From: an uncultured Tateyamaria sp.
Lineage (GTDB): Bacteria > Pseudomonadota > Alphaproteobacteria > Rhodobacterales > Rhodobacteraceae
Direction of reading: 5' to 3'
Length of the DNA: 64,000 bases
NCBI RefSeq assembly: GCF_947503385.1
Contig: NZ_CANNDO010000002.1
Coordinates: forward strand, 496,001-560,000
Numbering within the stretch: the first letter of the stretch is position 1; each line of letters starts with the position of its first letter. A program made the translations under genes and the position numbers. Below are positions 27,659 through 38,014 of the stretch, one piece after another. The notes under the pieces were generated by a model. The model was not told where the DNA came from and did no database searches. It saw only the letters and a program-made list of their open reading frames with translations.

Positions 27659-28951
27659 ATGGCCCTAGCAGAACGCGTCCTTGCTCCGCTGCAGCGTATG
27701 CGATCCCTGATCGCAGACCGCGCAGGTATTTCATCGCAAGCACGCGTTCTGCACAGCGCCTCCGACATACCGCCCTCGGCACCCCCTGTATGTGCACCTC
27801 AGGATATGCTCACGATCCCCTGCCCCGATCCCACGGCAGAAGAGCACGCGCGCGACTCGCACCAGAACGCAGGCCTCAAGCTGGCCCGGCAGGAGGATTG
27901 GGACACCCTTGCCCAGCAATTGCAGGCGCTGGACGCCAAATGCGCCAAAACCGACGGTGGGATGCCCATCGCCGAGCTTATGGCGTTTGGAGCACGCGCA
28001 GATGTGGTGGCAGCGGCCGAACACGCGCTGGTCACTGGCCGCCCGGCCCATGACGCCCCGATCATGGACGGCATCGAGGCGTTGGAGCAGGTTCTGGACG
28101 AACATCCCGACGATCCGATGATCGCCGCTATCGTGGCGCACGCGCATATCGACATCGGCTGGGCATGGCGCGGCACAGGTTGGGACATCGAAGTCCCAAT
28201 GCCCAACCGCGAAGCCTTCGACGCCCATTTTGAACGGGCAGGAAACATCCTTGCCCCGTTTATCCGCGCAGGCAGCAACTCTGCACTGATTGCATCCGCG
28301 AAATGCGCGGTGAATGCGGGTGCCGGAGTACCCCTGTCGCGGGTTGTGGCGGACTATGAAAGCTGGATCACGCAGGACCCCCGCAATCCCAAGGCGATGC
28401 GCGCCTTTGGTGGCCATTTGCTGCCCCGCTGGCACGGCACATATGAGCGGCTGGACCTGGAGGCGCGCCGCATGGCTGGCCTCACCCATGATGTGTGGGG
28501 CGCTGGCGCTTATGCTTGGGTGATGATGGACGCAATCTCCACCGATACCGAGGCCTGTGCACGCCTTGATCTGGACTTTTTTCTGGACGGGTTGCGCGAC
28601 ATCCTGCGGTGCACCCGCGATCAGCACATCGTCAACCTGCTGGCCGCCTATTGCGCCAATACGATGGGTGCTACGCCGACGGGCCATGATGAGGCCGATT
28701 ACATGCGCACACAGATCGCCGAGGCCGCCGCATGGATCGTTCGGGATCATCTGACAGAACTGCATCCGATGCTGTGGGCCCATGCCACGCGCGGCTTTGA
28801 CAATGCCATGCGCATCCGGTGCCGGGACCGCTTTGCCTCTGCTGGCTATGCGGATGCCTTGCGTGTTCTGTCGGACCTGTTCCGCCGCGAGATTGCCGCA
28901 GGTCAGCGCATCGTGTTCACAAAAAACGGCCCTGTGACCCACGGTGCCTGA
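27659..28951 (+). CDS. Conserved-looking hypothetical protein, unrecognised
   Basis: A 430-residue soluble protein with no membrane helix or signal peptide. It is helical in appearance, with segments such as MIAAIVAHAHIDIGWAWRG and AWIVRDHLTELHPMLWAHA and many tryptophans and histidines, suggesting a repeat-like helical architecture. I cannot assign a family or function. It is separated from the divergent transglycosylase gene by 237 nt and converges on a minus-strand gene with a 35-nt overlap at the 3' ends. Confidence 0.65.
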   Translation: MALAERVLAPLQRMRSLIADRAGISSQARVLHSASDIPPSAPPVCAPQDMLTIPCPDPTAEEHARDSHQNAGLKLARQEDWDTLAQQLQALDAKCAKTDGGMPIAELMAFGARADVVAAAEHALVTGRPAHDAPIMDGIEALEQVLDEHPDDPMIAAIVAHAHIDIGWAWRGTGWDIEVPMPNREAFDAHFERAGNILAPFIRAGSNSALIASAKCAVNAGAGVPLSRVVADYESWITQDPRNPKAMRAFGGHLLPRWHGTYERLDLEARRMAGLTHDVWGAGAYAWVMMDAISTDTEACARLDLDFFLDGLRDILRCTRDQHIVNLLAAYCANTMGATPTGHDEADYMRTQIAEAAAWIVRDHLTELHPMLWAHATRGFDNAMRIRCRDRFASAGYADALRVLSDLFRREIAAGQRIVFTKNGPVTHGA

Positions 28952-29420
28952 GCCGCCGTGCCGCCCCGGCAAGCAATGCGCGCGCGTAAATCCTGTGCGC
29001 ACTCAATAGGCTGTGAAACACAGGCCCCAGTGTGAGCCGCCCACGCCTGTCCCGCACCGGCGTCACGACCGACCCAAAAGACAACCCGTCCGCCACCGAC
29101 AGCCACGACATTGTGCGCCCCGATGCATCCACCATCAACAGCTCTGTGTCTGTGCGCGCCGACACGTGCCACACCGCAAACCGATCGATTTCCCCGCGCG
29201 CCAGTGCGGCAGCCTCATCGTCTGTCGAACGGGCACCGGCTGCAACCCGCAGCAGCAGACGCTCTGCCTTAAACAGCGGTTGTGTATAGAACGCCTCAAT
29301 ATAACCGCACAGGTCCGACTGTGCGCCGTGCGCGACAAAGCAATCGGTGTAATACCCTTCACGCGCGGCAAATTGCGCGATCAGACTGCGGTCAGGTACA
29401 TCTGCCTCTTGAATATCCAT
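28917..29420 (-). CDS. Conserved-looking hypothetical protein
   Basis: A 167-residue protein with a start at [12 protein letters not shown]. The region [34 protein letters not shown] and the terminal [38 protein letters not shown] is of a type I associate with small conserved Rhodobacteraceae proteins of unknown role; no function is claimed. A single hydrophobic patch near the C-terminus is too weak for a membrane helix. It overlaps the 3' end of the preceding plus-strand gene by 35 nt. Confidence 0.6.
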   Translation of the reverse strand: MDIQEADVPDRSLIAQFAAREGYYTDCFVAHGAQSDLCGYIEAFYTQPLFKAERLLLRVAAGARSTDDEAAALARGEIDRFAVWHVSARTDTELLMVDASGRTMSWLSVADGLSFGSVVTPVRDRRGRLTLGPVFHSLLSAHRIYARALLAGAARRLRHRGSQGRFL

Positions 29421-29533
29421 GTGCGCACCATGCCGCGCGCCGCGCCCCTGCAAAAGGCGCGCAATGGTCGCGGCCCCTTGCGGCACGCCGCCCCCTGAAT
29501 TACACCGCGAGCGTTGAAAAAGGACGACAGACG

Positions 29534-31048
29534 ATGCTGGATCTGACCTACGACACGCCCAAAGTGAAAACCATTGCCGGTGCCAAGCATGACTGGGAAC
29601 TGGTCATCGGGATGGAAGTGCACGCACAGGTGTCGTCCAACGCCAAACTCTTTTCCGGTGCGTCGACTCAATTTGGGGCCGAACCCAACTCCAACGTCGC
29701 ATTTGTGGACGCGGCCATGCCCGGCATGTTGCCTGTGATCAACGAATATTGTGTGGAACAGGCCGTGCGCACAGGCCTTGGCCTCAAGGCCGAAATCAAC
29801 CTGCGCAGTGCCTTTGACCGCAAGAACTACTTTTACCCCGACCTGCCGCAAGGCTACCAGATTTCGCAACTCTACCACCCCATCGTGGGCGAAGGCGAAG
29901 TGCTGGTCGAAATGGGCGACGGCACCGCGCGCCTTGTCCGGGTTGAGCGCATCCACATGGAACAGGACGCGGGCAAGTCGATCCACGACATGGACCCGAA
30001 CATGTCCTTTGTCGATCTCAACCGCACAGGCGTCTGCCTGATGGAAATCGTGAGCCGCCCTGACATTCGCGGCCCCGAAGAGGCGGCGGCCTACCTGACC
30101 AAATTGCGCCAAATCCTGCGCTATCTGGGCACATGCGACGGCAACATGCAGAACGGCAGTATGCGCGCGGATGTGAACGTCTCCATTTGCCGCCCGGGAG
30201 ATTACGAGAAGTATCAGGACACACAGGACTTTTCCCATCTTGGCACGCGCTGCGAGATCAAGAACATGAACTCCATGCGCTTTATCCAACAGGCAATCGA
30301 GGTGGAGGCGCGCCGCCAGATCGCCATCGTCGAAGGGGGTGGCAAGGTCGATCAGGAAACCCGCCTGTTCGACCCGGACAAACAGGAAACCCGCTCCATG
30401 CGGTCCAAGGAAGAGGCGCATGATTACCGCTACTTCCCGGACCCCGACCTGTTGCCGCTTGAGATTGAACAAGCCTGGGTTGACGACATCGCGGCGCATT
30501 TGCCAGAACTGCCCGACGCCAAAAAATCCCGCTTTATCAATGAATTTGGCCTGACAGACTATGACGCATCGGTGCTGACAGCCGAAGTGGCAAGTGCAGC
30601 CTATTTCGAAGATGTCGCCGCGGGTCGTGACGGAAAAACAGCGGCAAACTGGGTCATCAACGAACTCTTTGGAAGGCTGAAGCGCGACGACGACAAGGGC
30701 ATCACCGCCTCACCCGTCTCGCCCGCCCAACTGGGCGGCATCATCGACCTGATCACCACGGGCGACATTTCCGGCAAGATCGCCAAGGACCTGTTCGAAA
30801 TCATCTATACCGAGGGCGGCGACCCCGCCGCGGTGGTCGAGGCACGCGGCATGAAACAGGTGACCGACACCGGCGCCATCGAAACGGCGGTGGACGAGGT
30901 CATCGCAGCCAACCCCGCACAGGTCGAAAAGGCCAAAGCAAATCCAAAACTCGCAGGCTGGTTTGTGGGTCAGGTGATGAAAGCGACGGGCGGCAAGGCC
31001 AATCCCAAGGCGGTGAACGAAATCGTGGCCGCGAAACTCGGCCTCTGA
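29534..31048 (+). CDS. gatB: Aspartyl/glutamyl-tRNA amidotransferase subunit B
   Basis: A 504-residue protein with the GatB signatures: [12 protein letters not shown] at the start of the cradle domain, [31 protein letters not shown] and the YRYFPDPDL segment, then the C-terminal YqeY-like tail domain ([19 protein letters not shown]). It transfers ammonia to Glu-tRNA(Gln) and Asp-tRNA(Asn) with GatA and GatC, which are not in the window. AAGGA precedes the ATG. Confidence 0.97.
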   Translation: MLDLTYDTPKVKTIAGAKHDWELVIGMEVHAQVSSNAKLFSGASTQFGAEPNSNVAFVDAAMPGMLPVINEYCVEQAVRTGLGLKAEINLRSAFDRKNYFYPDLPQGYQISQLYHPIVGEGEVLVEMGDGTARLVRVERIHMEQDAGKSIHDMDPNMSFVDLNRTGVCLMEIVSRPDIRGPEEAAAYLTKLRQILRYLGTCDGNMQNGSMRADVNVSICRPGDYEKYQDTQDFSHLGTRCEIKNMNSMRFIQQAIEVEARRQIAIVEGGGKVDQETRLFDPDKQETRSMRSKEEAHDYRYFPDPDLLPLEIEQAWVDDIAAHLPELPDAKKSRFINEFGLTDYDASVLTAEVASAAYFEDVAAGRDGKTAANWVINELFGRLKRDDDKGITASPVSPAQLGGIIDLITTGDISGKIAKDLFEIIYTEGGDPAAVVEARGMKQVTDTGAIETAVDEVIAANPAQVEKAKANPKLAGWFVGQVMKATGGKANPKAVNEIVAAKLGL

Positions 31049-31054
31049 ACGTAG

Positions 31055-31072
31055 GCCGGGCTTCAGCCCGGC
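31055..31072. terminator. Convergent terminator-like hairpin (gatB / bolA)
   Basis: The self-complementary GCCGGGCTTCAGCCCGGC forms an 8-bp stem with only a 2-nt loop (7 bp with 4 nt in practice) between the gatB stop and the bolA stop. An outer GTAGG / CCTTAC can also pair. It could end both converging transcripts. Confidence 0.55.
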
Positions 31073-31078
31073 GCAGCC

Positions 31079-31333
31079 TTACGCATCCAGATCCAGCGCA
31101 AGTGCGTGGATGCGCGGCACGATATCGCCCAGTGCCTTGTGCACAGCGCGGTGGCGCGCCACGCGGCTCAGACCCGCCAGATCGGCGCTGCGCAGCATCA
31201 CGTTGAAATGGCTCTCCCCCGCCGCAGGTGCGCCAGCATGTCCGGCATGGGACGCACTGTCATCCACGACCTCAATCTCGCGCACATCAAACCCGGCCCG
31301 CAGCCGCGCCTCAATCTCATCTCTTACAGACAT
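31079..31333 (-). CDS. BolA-family protein
   Basis: An 84-residue protein of the BolA fold: N-terminal SVRDEIEARLRAGFDVREIEVVDDSASHAGH, then FNVMLRSADLAGLSRVARHRAVHKAL with the conserved HR..H pattern, ending LALDLDA. BolA proteins bind monothiol glutaredoxins through shared 2Fe-2S clusters and influence iron handling and envelope genes. CAGGAG lies 6 nt before the ATG. The gene is divergent from the J-protein gene, a pairing common in this family of bacteria. Confidence 0.9.
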   Translation of the reverse strand: MSVRDEIEARLRAGFDVREIEVVDDSASHAGHAGAPAAGESHFNVMLRSADLAGLSRVARHRAVHKALGDIVPRIHALALDLDA

Positions 31334-31408
31334 TTTTTTCTCCTGCCCTCTTCCCTCTGCCAACCCATAGCCTAAACTGCCGTCCTCGAGTCGAAAAGGA
31401 GACATCCC

Positions 31409-32035
31409 ATGCCCAAGCCCGATCCGTTCGGTTTCGATATGTCCGTCTCCTCGGCCAAGAAGAAAAATCCCCGTGGCCGGCGCGGAATGTCCGGCGCGTC
31501 CGAGACATCGACCCGCGTGTGCGACCATGACGGCTGCGAAGAAGCAGGCAAATTCCGCGCGCCCAAAGCGCCCGACGTTCTGGATGATTTCTATTGGTTC
31601 TGCCAACAGCATGTGCGCGAGTACAACACCAAGTGGAACTTCTTTGACGGCACGACCGAGGCCGAGATCAACGCGCAGCAATCCAAGGACAAAGTGTGGG
31701 AACGTCAGACAAAGCCCATGGGCGATCCCGAGGCGCGCGCATGGGCCCGCCTGGGCATCGAGGACCCGCATCAGGTGCTGGGCAAGAACGCCACACAAAA
31801 CCCCGGACGTGGTGGTAATGCAGCCGCCCGCCGCCTGCCCCCCACCGAAAAGCGGGCCATCGAGATTCTGGAGGCCAAGCCCGACGACACCAAGGCCGAT
31901 GTGCGCAAGGCCTACAAGAAGCTGATCAAGGTCCTGCACCCCGACATGAACGGCGGCGACCGGTCTCAGGAAGAACAGCTGCAAGAGGTGGTCTGGGCCT
32001 GGGACCAGATCAAGGACAGCCGGAACTTCAAGTGA
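31409..32035 (+). CDS. J-domain protein
   Basis: A 208-residue co-chaperone-like protein. The J domain is at the C-terminus, residues about 145-205, with KKLIKVLHPDMNGG carrying the HPD motif required to stimulate Hsp70 ATPase. The N-terminal part (residues 35-80) has CDHDGCEEAGKFRAP and FYWFCQQHVREYN, a cysteine/histidine arrangement that may bind zinc. GGAGAC precedes the ATG. Its Hsp70 partner is unknown. Convergent with a small membrane-protein gene with no gap. Confidence 0.9.
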   Translation: MPKPDPFGFDMSVSSAKKKNPRGRRGMSGASETSTRVCDHDGCEEAGKFRAPKAPDVLDDFYWFCQQHVREYNTKWNFFDGTTEAEINAQQSKDKVWERQTKPMGDPEARAWARLGIEDPHQVLGKNATQNPGRGGNAAARRLPPTEKRAIEILEAKPDDTKADVRKAYKKLIKVLHPDMNGGDRSQEEQLQEVVWAWDQIKDSRNFK

Positions 32036-32503
32036 TCACAGTGGTTTGAACGGGTGCAGCGGGAGGCCGCGCACCCGCCGCATCGCCATATGAACCCCCG
32101 CCAGCGACAGGCCCCACGTCCCCGCAACAAACGGACTGGTGCCGATGCCGTCCGTCACCGCCAAAACGCCAAGCGGGACCGCACCGGACAGCGCGCGCCA
32201 ACCACCGGACGGCTCAAAAATCGCGACCAGTAAAAGCGTCGCAATGACCGCACCCACCGCGGTCACAACCGGGGCCGCAACGATGGCGGCCAATGCACCC
32301 AGCCGCCCACGACGGCCAAAACCGTCAGCCAGCGCCGCACCCGCCACCGCAGCCCCAACAAAAGCCACCGCATGAAACAACGGCCCGTCCGGCAGAAACC
32401 GTGCCAGGCTGCCGCCAGCCACGGTCATGGCCACCGCCACTGCCAATCCCGCCGCGCCAGTCGCGGCGCCACATTTCACCCGTATTCTCTCTGCCTGTTC
32501 CAT
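32036..32503 (-). CDS. Hypothetical integral membrane protein
   Basis: A 155-residue protein with about four hydrophobic segments rich in A, G and V. No family is recognised. I chose the internal ATG at 32503 ([11 protein letters not shown]) because the longer frame starts in the cobS leader without a ribosome site. It ends one base after the stop of the J-protein gene on the opposite strand and is divergent from cobS. Confidence 0.6.
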   Translation of the reverse strand: MEQAERIRVKCGAATGAAGLAVAVAMTVAGGSLARFLPDGPLFHAVAFVGAAVAGAALADGFGRRGRLGALAAIVAAPVVTAVGAVIATLLLVAIFEPSGGWRALSGAVPLGVLAVTDGIGTSPFVAGTWGLSLAGVHMAMRRVRGLPLHPFKPL

Positions 32504-32652
32504 TGCGTGCCTCACCCGTTTTCGACACCGCCAAGACTGCATGGCAAATCCCCAGAGCTTGTGCAGAGCTTGCGGCGCAATCGCGCAGAAAGTGGCGATT
32601 GCCGCCCCCCCTTCCCCTTGCCCTTTCCCGCGTTATGTTGCACCACGATCAG

Positions 32653-32675
32653 CGCGCCCATTCGGGGCGCGTTTT
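32653..32675 (+). terminator. Hairpin with T-run in the cobS leader
   Basis: CGCGCCC / GGGCGCG (7 bp, 5-nt loop) is followed directly by TTTT. This lies 23 nt before the cobS start and looks like an intrinsic terminator or attenuator rather than an end to an upstream gene, since no plus-strand gene lies upstream. I see no B12-box or other riboswitch element. Confidence 0.5.
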
Positions 32676-32697
32676 CTATGTTAAAAGGGCATCAGGC

Positions 32698-33684
32698 ATG
32701 GCGGACGGGGCAATGGACATCAACGCGAAACCCACCGAGGAAATCTCGGTCCGCGAGGTTTTCGGCATCGACACGGACATGGTTGTCAAAGGTTTTGCCG
32801 ACGCGTCCGACCGCGTGCCCGCGCTGGACAGCACCTACAAGTTTGATCCCGACACGACATTGGCGATCCTTGCCGGGTTCTCGCACAACCGCCGTGTGAT
32901 GATCCAAGGCTATCACGGGACGGGCAAGTCGACACACATCGAACAGGTCGCCGCCCGGCTGAACTGGCCTGCGGTCCGCGTGAACCTCGACAGCCACATC
33001 TCCCGGATCGATCTCATCGGCAAGGATGCGATCAAGTTGAAAGACGGCAAGCAAGTCACTGATTTCCAAGAGGGTATCCTGCCTTGGGCCCTGCGCAACC
33101 CCACTGCGATCGTATTCGACGAATACGACGCGGGCCGCGCAGACGTGATGTTCGTAATCCAGCGCGTGCTGGAGGTGGACGGCAAGCTGACGCTGCTTGA
33201 CCAGAACCAAGTGATCGAGCCGCACCCCTATTTCCGCATCTTTGCGACCGCCAACACGGTGGGCCTGGGCGACACCACCGGCCTCTACCACGGCACGCAA
33301 CAGATCAACCAAGGCCAGATGGACCGCTGGAGCCTTGTGGCGACGCTGAACTATCTCAGCATTGACGCGGAGACAGCGATCGTGCTGGCCAAGAACCCGC
33401 ATTACAACACCGAAGCGGGCCGCAAAACGATCAAGCAGATGGTGACCGTCGCCGACCTGACCCGGACGGCTTTCATGAACGGTGATCTGTCGACCGTGAT
33501 GTCGCCACGGACGGTGATCGCGTGGGCGCAAAACGCTGAAATTTTCCGCAATGTCGGTTACGCGTTCCGCCTGTCGTTCTTGAACAAATGCGACGAGCTG
33601 GAGCGCCAGACGGTGGCCGAGTTCTACCAGCGCCTGTTTGATGAGGAACTGCCGGAGAGCGCGGCCAGTGTGAGCTTGGGGTGA
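32698..33684 (+). CDS. cobS: Aerobic cobaltochelatase subunit CobS
   Basis: A 328-residue AAA+ ATPase subunit of the cobalt chelatase of the aerobic cobalamin pathway. Walker [10 protein letters not shown] is near residues 76-84 and Walker B-like [11 protein letters not shown] about residue 140; the N-terminal [12 protein letters not shown] matches the family. The upstream ATG ([11 protein letters not shown]) has AAAAGGG in front; an alternative start at 32713 is possible. It is coupled through a GTGA overlap to the next small gene, then to cobT. Confidence 0.95.
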   Translation: MADGAMDINAKPTEEISVREVFGIDTDMVVKGFADASDRVPALDSTYKFDPDTTLAILAGFSHNRRVMIQGYHGTGKSTHIEQVAARLNWPAVRVNLDSHISRIDLIGKDAIKLKDGKQVTDFQEGILPWALRNPTAIVFDEYDAGRADVMFVIQRVLEVDGKLTLLDQNQVIEPHPYFRIFATANTVGLGDTTGLYHGTQQINQGQMDRWSLVATLNYLSIDAETAIVLAKNPHYNTEAGRKTIKQMVTVADLTRTAFMNGDLSTVMSPRTVIAWAQNAEIFRNVGYAFRLSFLNKCDELERQTVAEFYQRLFDEELPESAASVSLG

Positions 33685-34175
33685 AGCTGAGCGCTTACAT
33701 CGCTGCCGCTTTCATCGCATTTGGCGCACAGAATGCACTTGGTGCGCCAATGGAGCCGTTGACACGGCCAACCGCCAATGAACCAGATAGCCAGTTCGCC
33801 TTCTATGCGAGGTGCGCTGGCCTCGAACGCATATCGCGGCGAAGCAACGAACCGAGTTTTGCAGGCGTCTTGGGACTACCGCCCTCCGATGCTTTTTTTG
33901 CCGCATCAAAGAATGGTTACTTTTCTCGACGCGCGCATCACCATGCATTCGCAGACGCCGGATATGACTGGGACAAGTTGTGGGACGAGGCGCACGACAA
34001 TGGCGGACTTCTGCCCCTATGGGTTCTTGCGCTGACGCTTGGCATAGATGAAGTGCAAAAAAGAAATGAAGGTCTCTATCGCCAGAGGCTGATACGCGCC
34101 AAGGCTGGAAATACTGAAGACAAGGCGTTTCTATTGGCAGATGCATCAACGTGTGTTGAGGTTGTGAACGAATGA
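33681..34175 (+). CDS. Secreted hypothetical protein inserted between cobS and cobT
   Basis: A 164-residue protein with a Sec signal peptide (about residues 1-22, cleavage after ALG). The mature part has two cysteines, an RRAHHHAF segment and aromatic-rich stretches ([27 protein letters not shown]), and no recognised family. Its GTG start overlaps the cobS stop and its stop overlaps the cobT start (ATGA), so all three are translated together. The base composition is less GC-rich and codon use is less biased than in cobS and cobT, suggesting later insertion. A role in cobalt insertion is not supported: the chelatase is cytoplasmic and this product is exported. Confidence 0.75.
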   Translation: MKLSAYIAAAFIAFGAQNALGAPMEPLTRPTANEPDSQFAFYARCAGLERISRRSNEPSFAGVLGLPPSDAFFAASKNGYFSRRAHHHAFADAGYDWDKLWDEAHDNGGLLPLWVLALTLGIDEVQKRNEGLYRQRLIRAKAGNTEDKAFLLADASTCVEVVNE

Positions 34176-36049
34176 CCAAACCAAACGACAACCCCGCTGA
34201 TCCGTTCAAAAAGGCGCTGGCCGAGGCCACCAAGGTCATGGCCAATGATCCCGAGCTGAACGTGTCCTACTCTGTCGACCCGGCGGGCCTGTCAGGGGAC
34301 GCGATGCGTCTGCCGCAGGTGTCGCGCCGCATGACCCGCGAAGAGGTGCTGCTGGCGCGTGGCACGGCGGACGCGCTGGCGCTGAACCGCCGCTATCACA
34401 ATGGCCAGACCCACGCCCGCTATGCCCCGCAAGGTGATATGGCGCGGGACCTCTACGAAGCGATGGAGACCGCACGCTGCGAAGCGATGGGCGCGCGCGA
34501 CATGCCGGGCACCGCCGGAAACATCGACGCCAAGATCAACCATGACGCCCAGCGGCGCGGCTATGACCAGTGCAAGCAGGCCAGCGACGTGCCGCTTTCG
34601 GCGGCTGCGGGTTACCTCGTGCGCCACTTGGCCACGGGCCGCGATCTGCCATCCGGTGCGCAGAACGCCATGGAGCTGTGGCGGGGGTTCATTGAGGATC
34701 AGGCGGGCGGCACGCTCGAAAACATGGACGAGATCCTCGACGACCAGGCGGCATTTGCCCGCTTTGCCCGTCAGATCATCACCGATCTCGGCTATGGCGA
34801 TCAACTGGGCGACGACCCCGACCAGATTGACGAAGATCAGGAAGACAGCGCCGAGGAAGGTGCCGAAGAGGAACAGGAACCCGACAGCACCGGCCAGGAC
34901 GATCAGGACGAGGAAAACGCCGAAGGCACGCCCGAATCCTCGCAGGATGAACAGCAGGACGCGAGCCAGGCGCAGGTGTCCATGGACGACATGGCCGACC
35001 AAGAGTTGGGCGAAGAGGCCGACATGCCCGAGGGCGAGGCCCCGCTGGAGCCGCCTGCTCCACAGCCTGTGTCCGAGGCCGATCCCGATTACCGCGTCTA
35101 CCTCGACACTCACGACGAAGAAATTGCTGCCGAAGACCTTGCCGAGCCGGTGGAATTGGAGCGGCTGCGCGCCTATCTCGACCAGCAACTTGAACCGCTC
35201 AAAGGGGCCGTGAGCCGTCTGGCCAACAAGTTACAGCGCCGCTTGCAGGCGCAGCAGAACCGGTCGTGGGAGTTTGACCGCGAAGAAGGGATGCTGGACG
35301 CGGGCCGTTTGGCGCGTGTGGTGGCCAACCCAACCACGCCCCTGTCCTTTAAGGTCGAGAAGGACACTGAATTCCGGGACACCTGCGTGACGCTGCTGCT
35401 GGACAATTCAGGCTCCATGCGGGGGCGACCGATTTCGATTGCGGCGATCTGCGCCGATGTGCTGGCCCGTACTCTGGAGCGCTGTAACGTCAAGGTCGAA
35501 ATCCTTGGCTTTACCACCCGCGCGTGGAAAGGCGGTCTCGCCCGCGAGGCGTGGCTGAACGAGGGACGCCCGACACAGCCCGGCCGCCTGAATGATCTGC
35601 GCCACATCATCTACAAATCCGCAGACGCCCCGTGGCGGCGGACGCGGCCCAATCTGGGGTTGATGATGAAGGAAGGGCTGCTCAAGGAAAACATCGACGG
35701 CGAGGCGCTGGAATGGGCGCACCGGCGCATGATGGCACGGCCTGAGGCGCGCAAAATCCTGATGGTGATTTCCGATGGCGCGCCTGTGGACGATTCAACT
35801 TTGTCCGTTAACCCTGCGAATTACCTTGAAAAACACCTGCGCGACGTGATCGCGATGGTCGAACGCAAGCGCGCGGTGGAATTGCTGGCTATCGGGATCG
35901 GCCACGACGTTACCCGCTACTATGATCGCGCGGTGACCATCACGGATGTCGAACAGCTTGCCGGTGCAATGACAGAGCAACTTGCAGCACTCTTTGATAG
36001 CGACCCCCGCGCACGTGCGCGCATCATGGGAATGAAGCGCGCCAGCTGA
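34172..36049 (+). CDS. cobT: Aerobic cobaltochelatase subunit CobT
   Basis: A 625-residue subunit. After an N-terminal domain, residues about 220-305 form a highly acidic E/D/Q-rich linker. The C-terminal von Willebrand A domain begins near 405 with [15 protein letters not shown], carrying the DxSxS MIDAS metal site. With CobS and the large subunit CobN (absent here) it inserts cobalt into hydrogenobyrinic acid a,c-diamide. It is followed by a terminator-like element of the repeated type. Confidence 0.96.
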   Translation: MTKPNDNPADPFKKALAEATKVMANDPELNVSYSVDPAGLSGDAMRLPQVSRRMTREEVLLARGTADALALNRRYHNGQTHARYAPQGDMARDLYEAMETARCEAMGARDMPGTAGNIDAKINHDAQRRGYDQCKQASDVPLSAAAGYLVRHLATGRDLPSGAQNAMELWRGFIEDQAGGTLENMDEILDDQAAFARFARQIITDLGYGDQLGDDPDQIDEDQEDSAEEGAEEEQEPDSTGQDDQDEENAEGTPESSQDEQQDASQAQVSMDDMADQELGEEADMPEGEAPLEPPAPQPVSEADPDYRVYLDTHDEEIAAEDLAEPVELERLRAYLDQQLEPLKGAVSRLANKLQRRLQAQQNRSWEFDREEGMLDAGRLARVVANPTTPLSFKVEKDTEFRDTCVTLLLDNSGSMRGRPISIAAICADVLARTLERCNVKVEILGFTTRAWKGGLAREAWLNEGRPTQPGRLNDLRHIIYKSADAPWRRTRPNLGLMMKEGLLKENIDGEALEWAHRRMMARPEARKILMVISDGAPVDDSTLSVNPANYLEKHLRDVIAMVERKRAVELLAIGIGHDVTRYYDRAVTITDVEQLAGAMTEQLAALFDSDPRARARIMGMKRAS

Positions 36050-36050
36050 A

Positions 36051-36092
36051 CCCGGCCCTCCGGGGGGGATTTTTTTAGGACAGAGACAGGGG
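36051..36092 (+). repeat. Hairpin plus T-rich tail element (copy 2), terminator after cobT
   Basis: CCCGG-CCCT-CCGGG is followed by GGGGATTTTTTTAGGACAGAGACAGG. The tail matches copy 1 almost base for base (GGGATTTTTTT(A)GGACAGAGAC(A/G)GGG). It probably ends cobT transcription and also supplies the sequence just before the ribosome site of the next gene. Confidence 0.65.
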
Positions 36093-36098
36093 ACCTGC

Positions 36099-37889
36099 AT
36101 GTTTCAGACGTTTGAGGTCACAGCGCGCCCGGAACAAGGGCCACCCCGGTTGGCCGCACTGCGCGCGGTATTTGAGACTGAGGGCCTTGATGGCTTTGTC
36201 GTGCCGCGCGCGGATGCGCATCAGGGCGAGTACGTGTCGGTCCGGGATGAGCGTTTGGCATGGCTGACCGGATTTACCGGGTCTGCGGGTTTCTGTGTGG
36301 CCTTGCGCGACAAAGCAGGCGTGTTCATCGACGGGCGGTACCGCACGCAAGTCAAGGCGCAGGTGGCGGATATCTACACACCCGTGCCATGGCCCGAGAC
36401 GTCCATGGGTGACTGGCTCAAGGATCAGCTTCCGGATGGGGGACGTGTAGGGTTTGACCCGTGGCTGCACACACTCGGACAGATTGAGGCGGCGGAAAAG
36501 GCGTTGGCAGGGACCGGCGTCGACCTTGTTGCATGTGACAACCTTGTGGACCGCTGCTGGCCGGATCAACCGGGCCCCGCTGCGGCACCGGCCAAGGTGC
36601 ACCCGCTGGAATTCGCGGGCGAAAGCCATGACGACAAACGCGCGCGTCTGGGTGCCGCTCTGGCCGAGGCCGGTGCGGATGCAGCTGTCATCACCCTGCC
36701 CGATTCCATGTGCTGGCTTCTGAACATCCGCGGCGCTGACATTCCGCGCAACCCGGTGGTGCAGTGTTTTGCCATTCTGCATCGGTCGGGCGCTGTGGAC
36801 CTGTTCATTGACCCCGCGAAACTGGACGACGTGCGGACACATCTGGGATCATCCGTATCGTGCCACAGCCCGGCTGTCTTCCTTGACGCCGTTCAGGCGC
36901 TGGAGGGTGTGATCCGCCTCGACAAGACCAGCGTGCCTGTGATTGTGGCCGATGCTGTTGGCGAGCGGGTGCAATGGGGTGACGATCCCTGTGCGCTGCC
37001 CAAAGCGTGCAAGAACGCGGCAGAGATTGCCGGGTCGGCGCAGGCGCATCTGCGCGACGCTGCGGCGGTGGTGGAGTTGCTGGCCTGGCTGGATGCACAG
37101 GCACCGGGGTCCGTGCGCGAGACGCAAGTGGTGCAACGGCTGGAACAGGCGCGGCGTCGTGACAACGCCTTGCAGGATATCAGTTTCGAGACGATCTCGG
37201 GCACTGGTCCCAATGGCGCCATCATGCATTACCGCGTGACCGAAGAGACGGACAGCACATTGCAGGATGGGCACCTTCTGGTGCTGGACAGTGGCGGACA
37301 GTACCTTGACGGGACCACCGATATCACCCGCACCATCGCCATCGGTTTGCCCCCCGAAGACGCGCGTATCGCCTTTACCCGGGTGCTGGCCGGTATGATC
37401 GGCATGTCGCGTCTGCGGTGGCCCAAGGGGCTTGCCGGGCGCGACATCGAGGCCATTGGCCGTGCCCCGCTCTGGTACGCGCACCAAGATTTTGACCACG
37501 GTTTGGGCCACGGGGTCGGGGCATATCTGTCGGTGCATGAGGGTCCGCAACGGTTGAGCCGCATCAGCACGGTGCCGTTGGAGCCGGGCATGATCCTGTC
37601 GAATGAGCCGGGGTATTACCGCGAGGGTGCGTTTGGCATTCGGATTGAAAACCTTGTGGTGGCAGAGATCGCCGAAGCACCTGAGGGCGGCGACGCACAT
37701 CGCGAGATGCTGTGCTGGCGCACGCTGACCTTTGCGCCCGTGGACCGCCGCCTGATTGTAGCGGCTCTGCTGGATAGGCCCACGCGCGATTGGCTAAACG
37801 CCTATCATGCCGAGACGTTGGAAAAGATCGGGCCGCGGGTGTCGGATGAGGCGCGCACATGGCTTGCTGCGGCCTGCGCGCCCATTTGA
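36099..37889 (+). CDS. Xaa-Pro aminopeptidase family (M24) metallopeptidase
   Basis: A 596-residue enzyme with two creatinase-like N-terminal domains and a C-terminal pita-bread domain. Metal ligands are visible: D in LVLDSGGQYLDGTTDITRT (two Asp), H in FDHGLGHGVGAYL, E in ILSNEPGYY and E in IRIENLVV. The C-terminal extra domain and overall length match the eukaryote-like aminopeptidase P group. It releases N-terminal residues before proline. AGGGGA precedes the ATG. Confidence 0.93.
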   Translation: MFQTFEVTARPEQGPPRLAALRAVFETEGLDGFVVPRADAHQGEYVSVRDERLAWLTGFTGSAGFCVALRDKAGVFIDGRYRTQVKAQVADIYTPVPWPETSMGDWLKDQLPDGGRVGFDPWLHTLGQIEAAEKALAGTGVDLVACDNLVDRCWPDQPGPAAAPAKVHPLEFAGESHDDKRARLGAALAEAGADAAVITLPDSMCWLLNIRGADIPRNPVVQCFAILHRSGAVDLFIDPAKLDDVRTHLGSSVSCHSPAVFLDAVQALEGVIRLDKTSVPVIVADAVGERVQWGDDPCALPKACKNAAEIAGSAQAHLRDAAAVVELLAWLDAQAPGSVRETQVVQRLEQARRRDNALQDISFETISGTGPNGAIMHYRVTEETDSTLQDGHLLVLDSGGQYLDGTTDITRTIAIGLPPEDARIAFTRVLAGMIGMSRLRWPKGLAGRDIEAIGRAPLWYAHQDFDHGLGHGVGAYLSVHEGPQRLSRISTVPLEPGMILSNEPGYYREGAFGIRIENLVVAEIAEAPEGGDAHREMLCWRTLTFAPVDRRLIVAALLDRPTRDWLNAYHAETLEKIGPRVSDEARTWLAAACAPI

Positions 37890-38014
37890 TCCCTTTGCCA
37901 AAGTGACGCCACGCCCGCCGGACCATTCGCATGGGTTTGAGGTTCCGCCGCAGGCACACTGATGTTACAGATGCGCTTCATTATCCGCGCAGCACTTGGA
38001 AAGGAGCCCATGCC

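Noticed and set aside
32504-32697. Cobalamin riboswitch upstream of cobS
   Set aside because: The leader lacks a recognisable B12 box and the required complex fold; only a simple hairpin is present.
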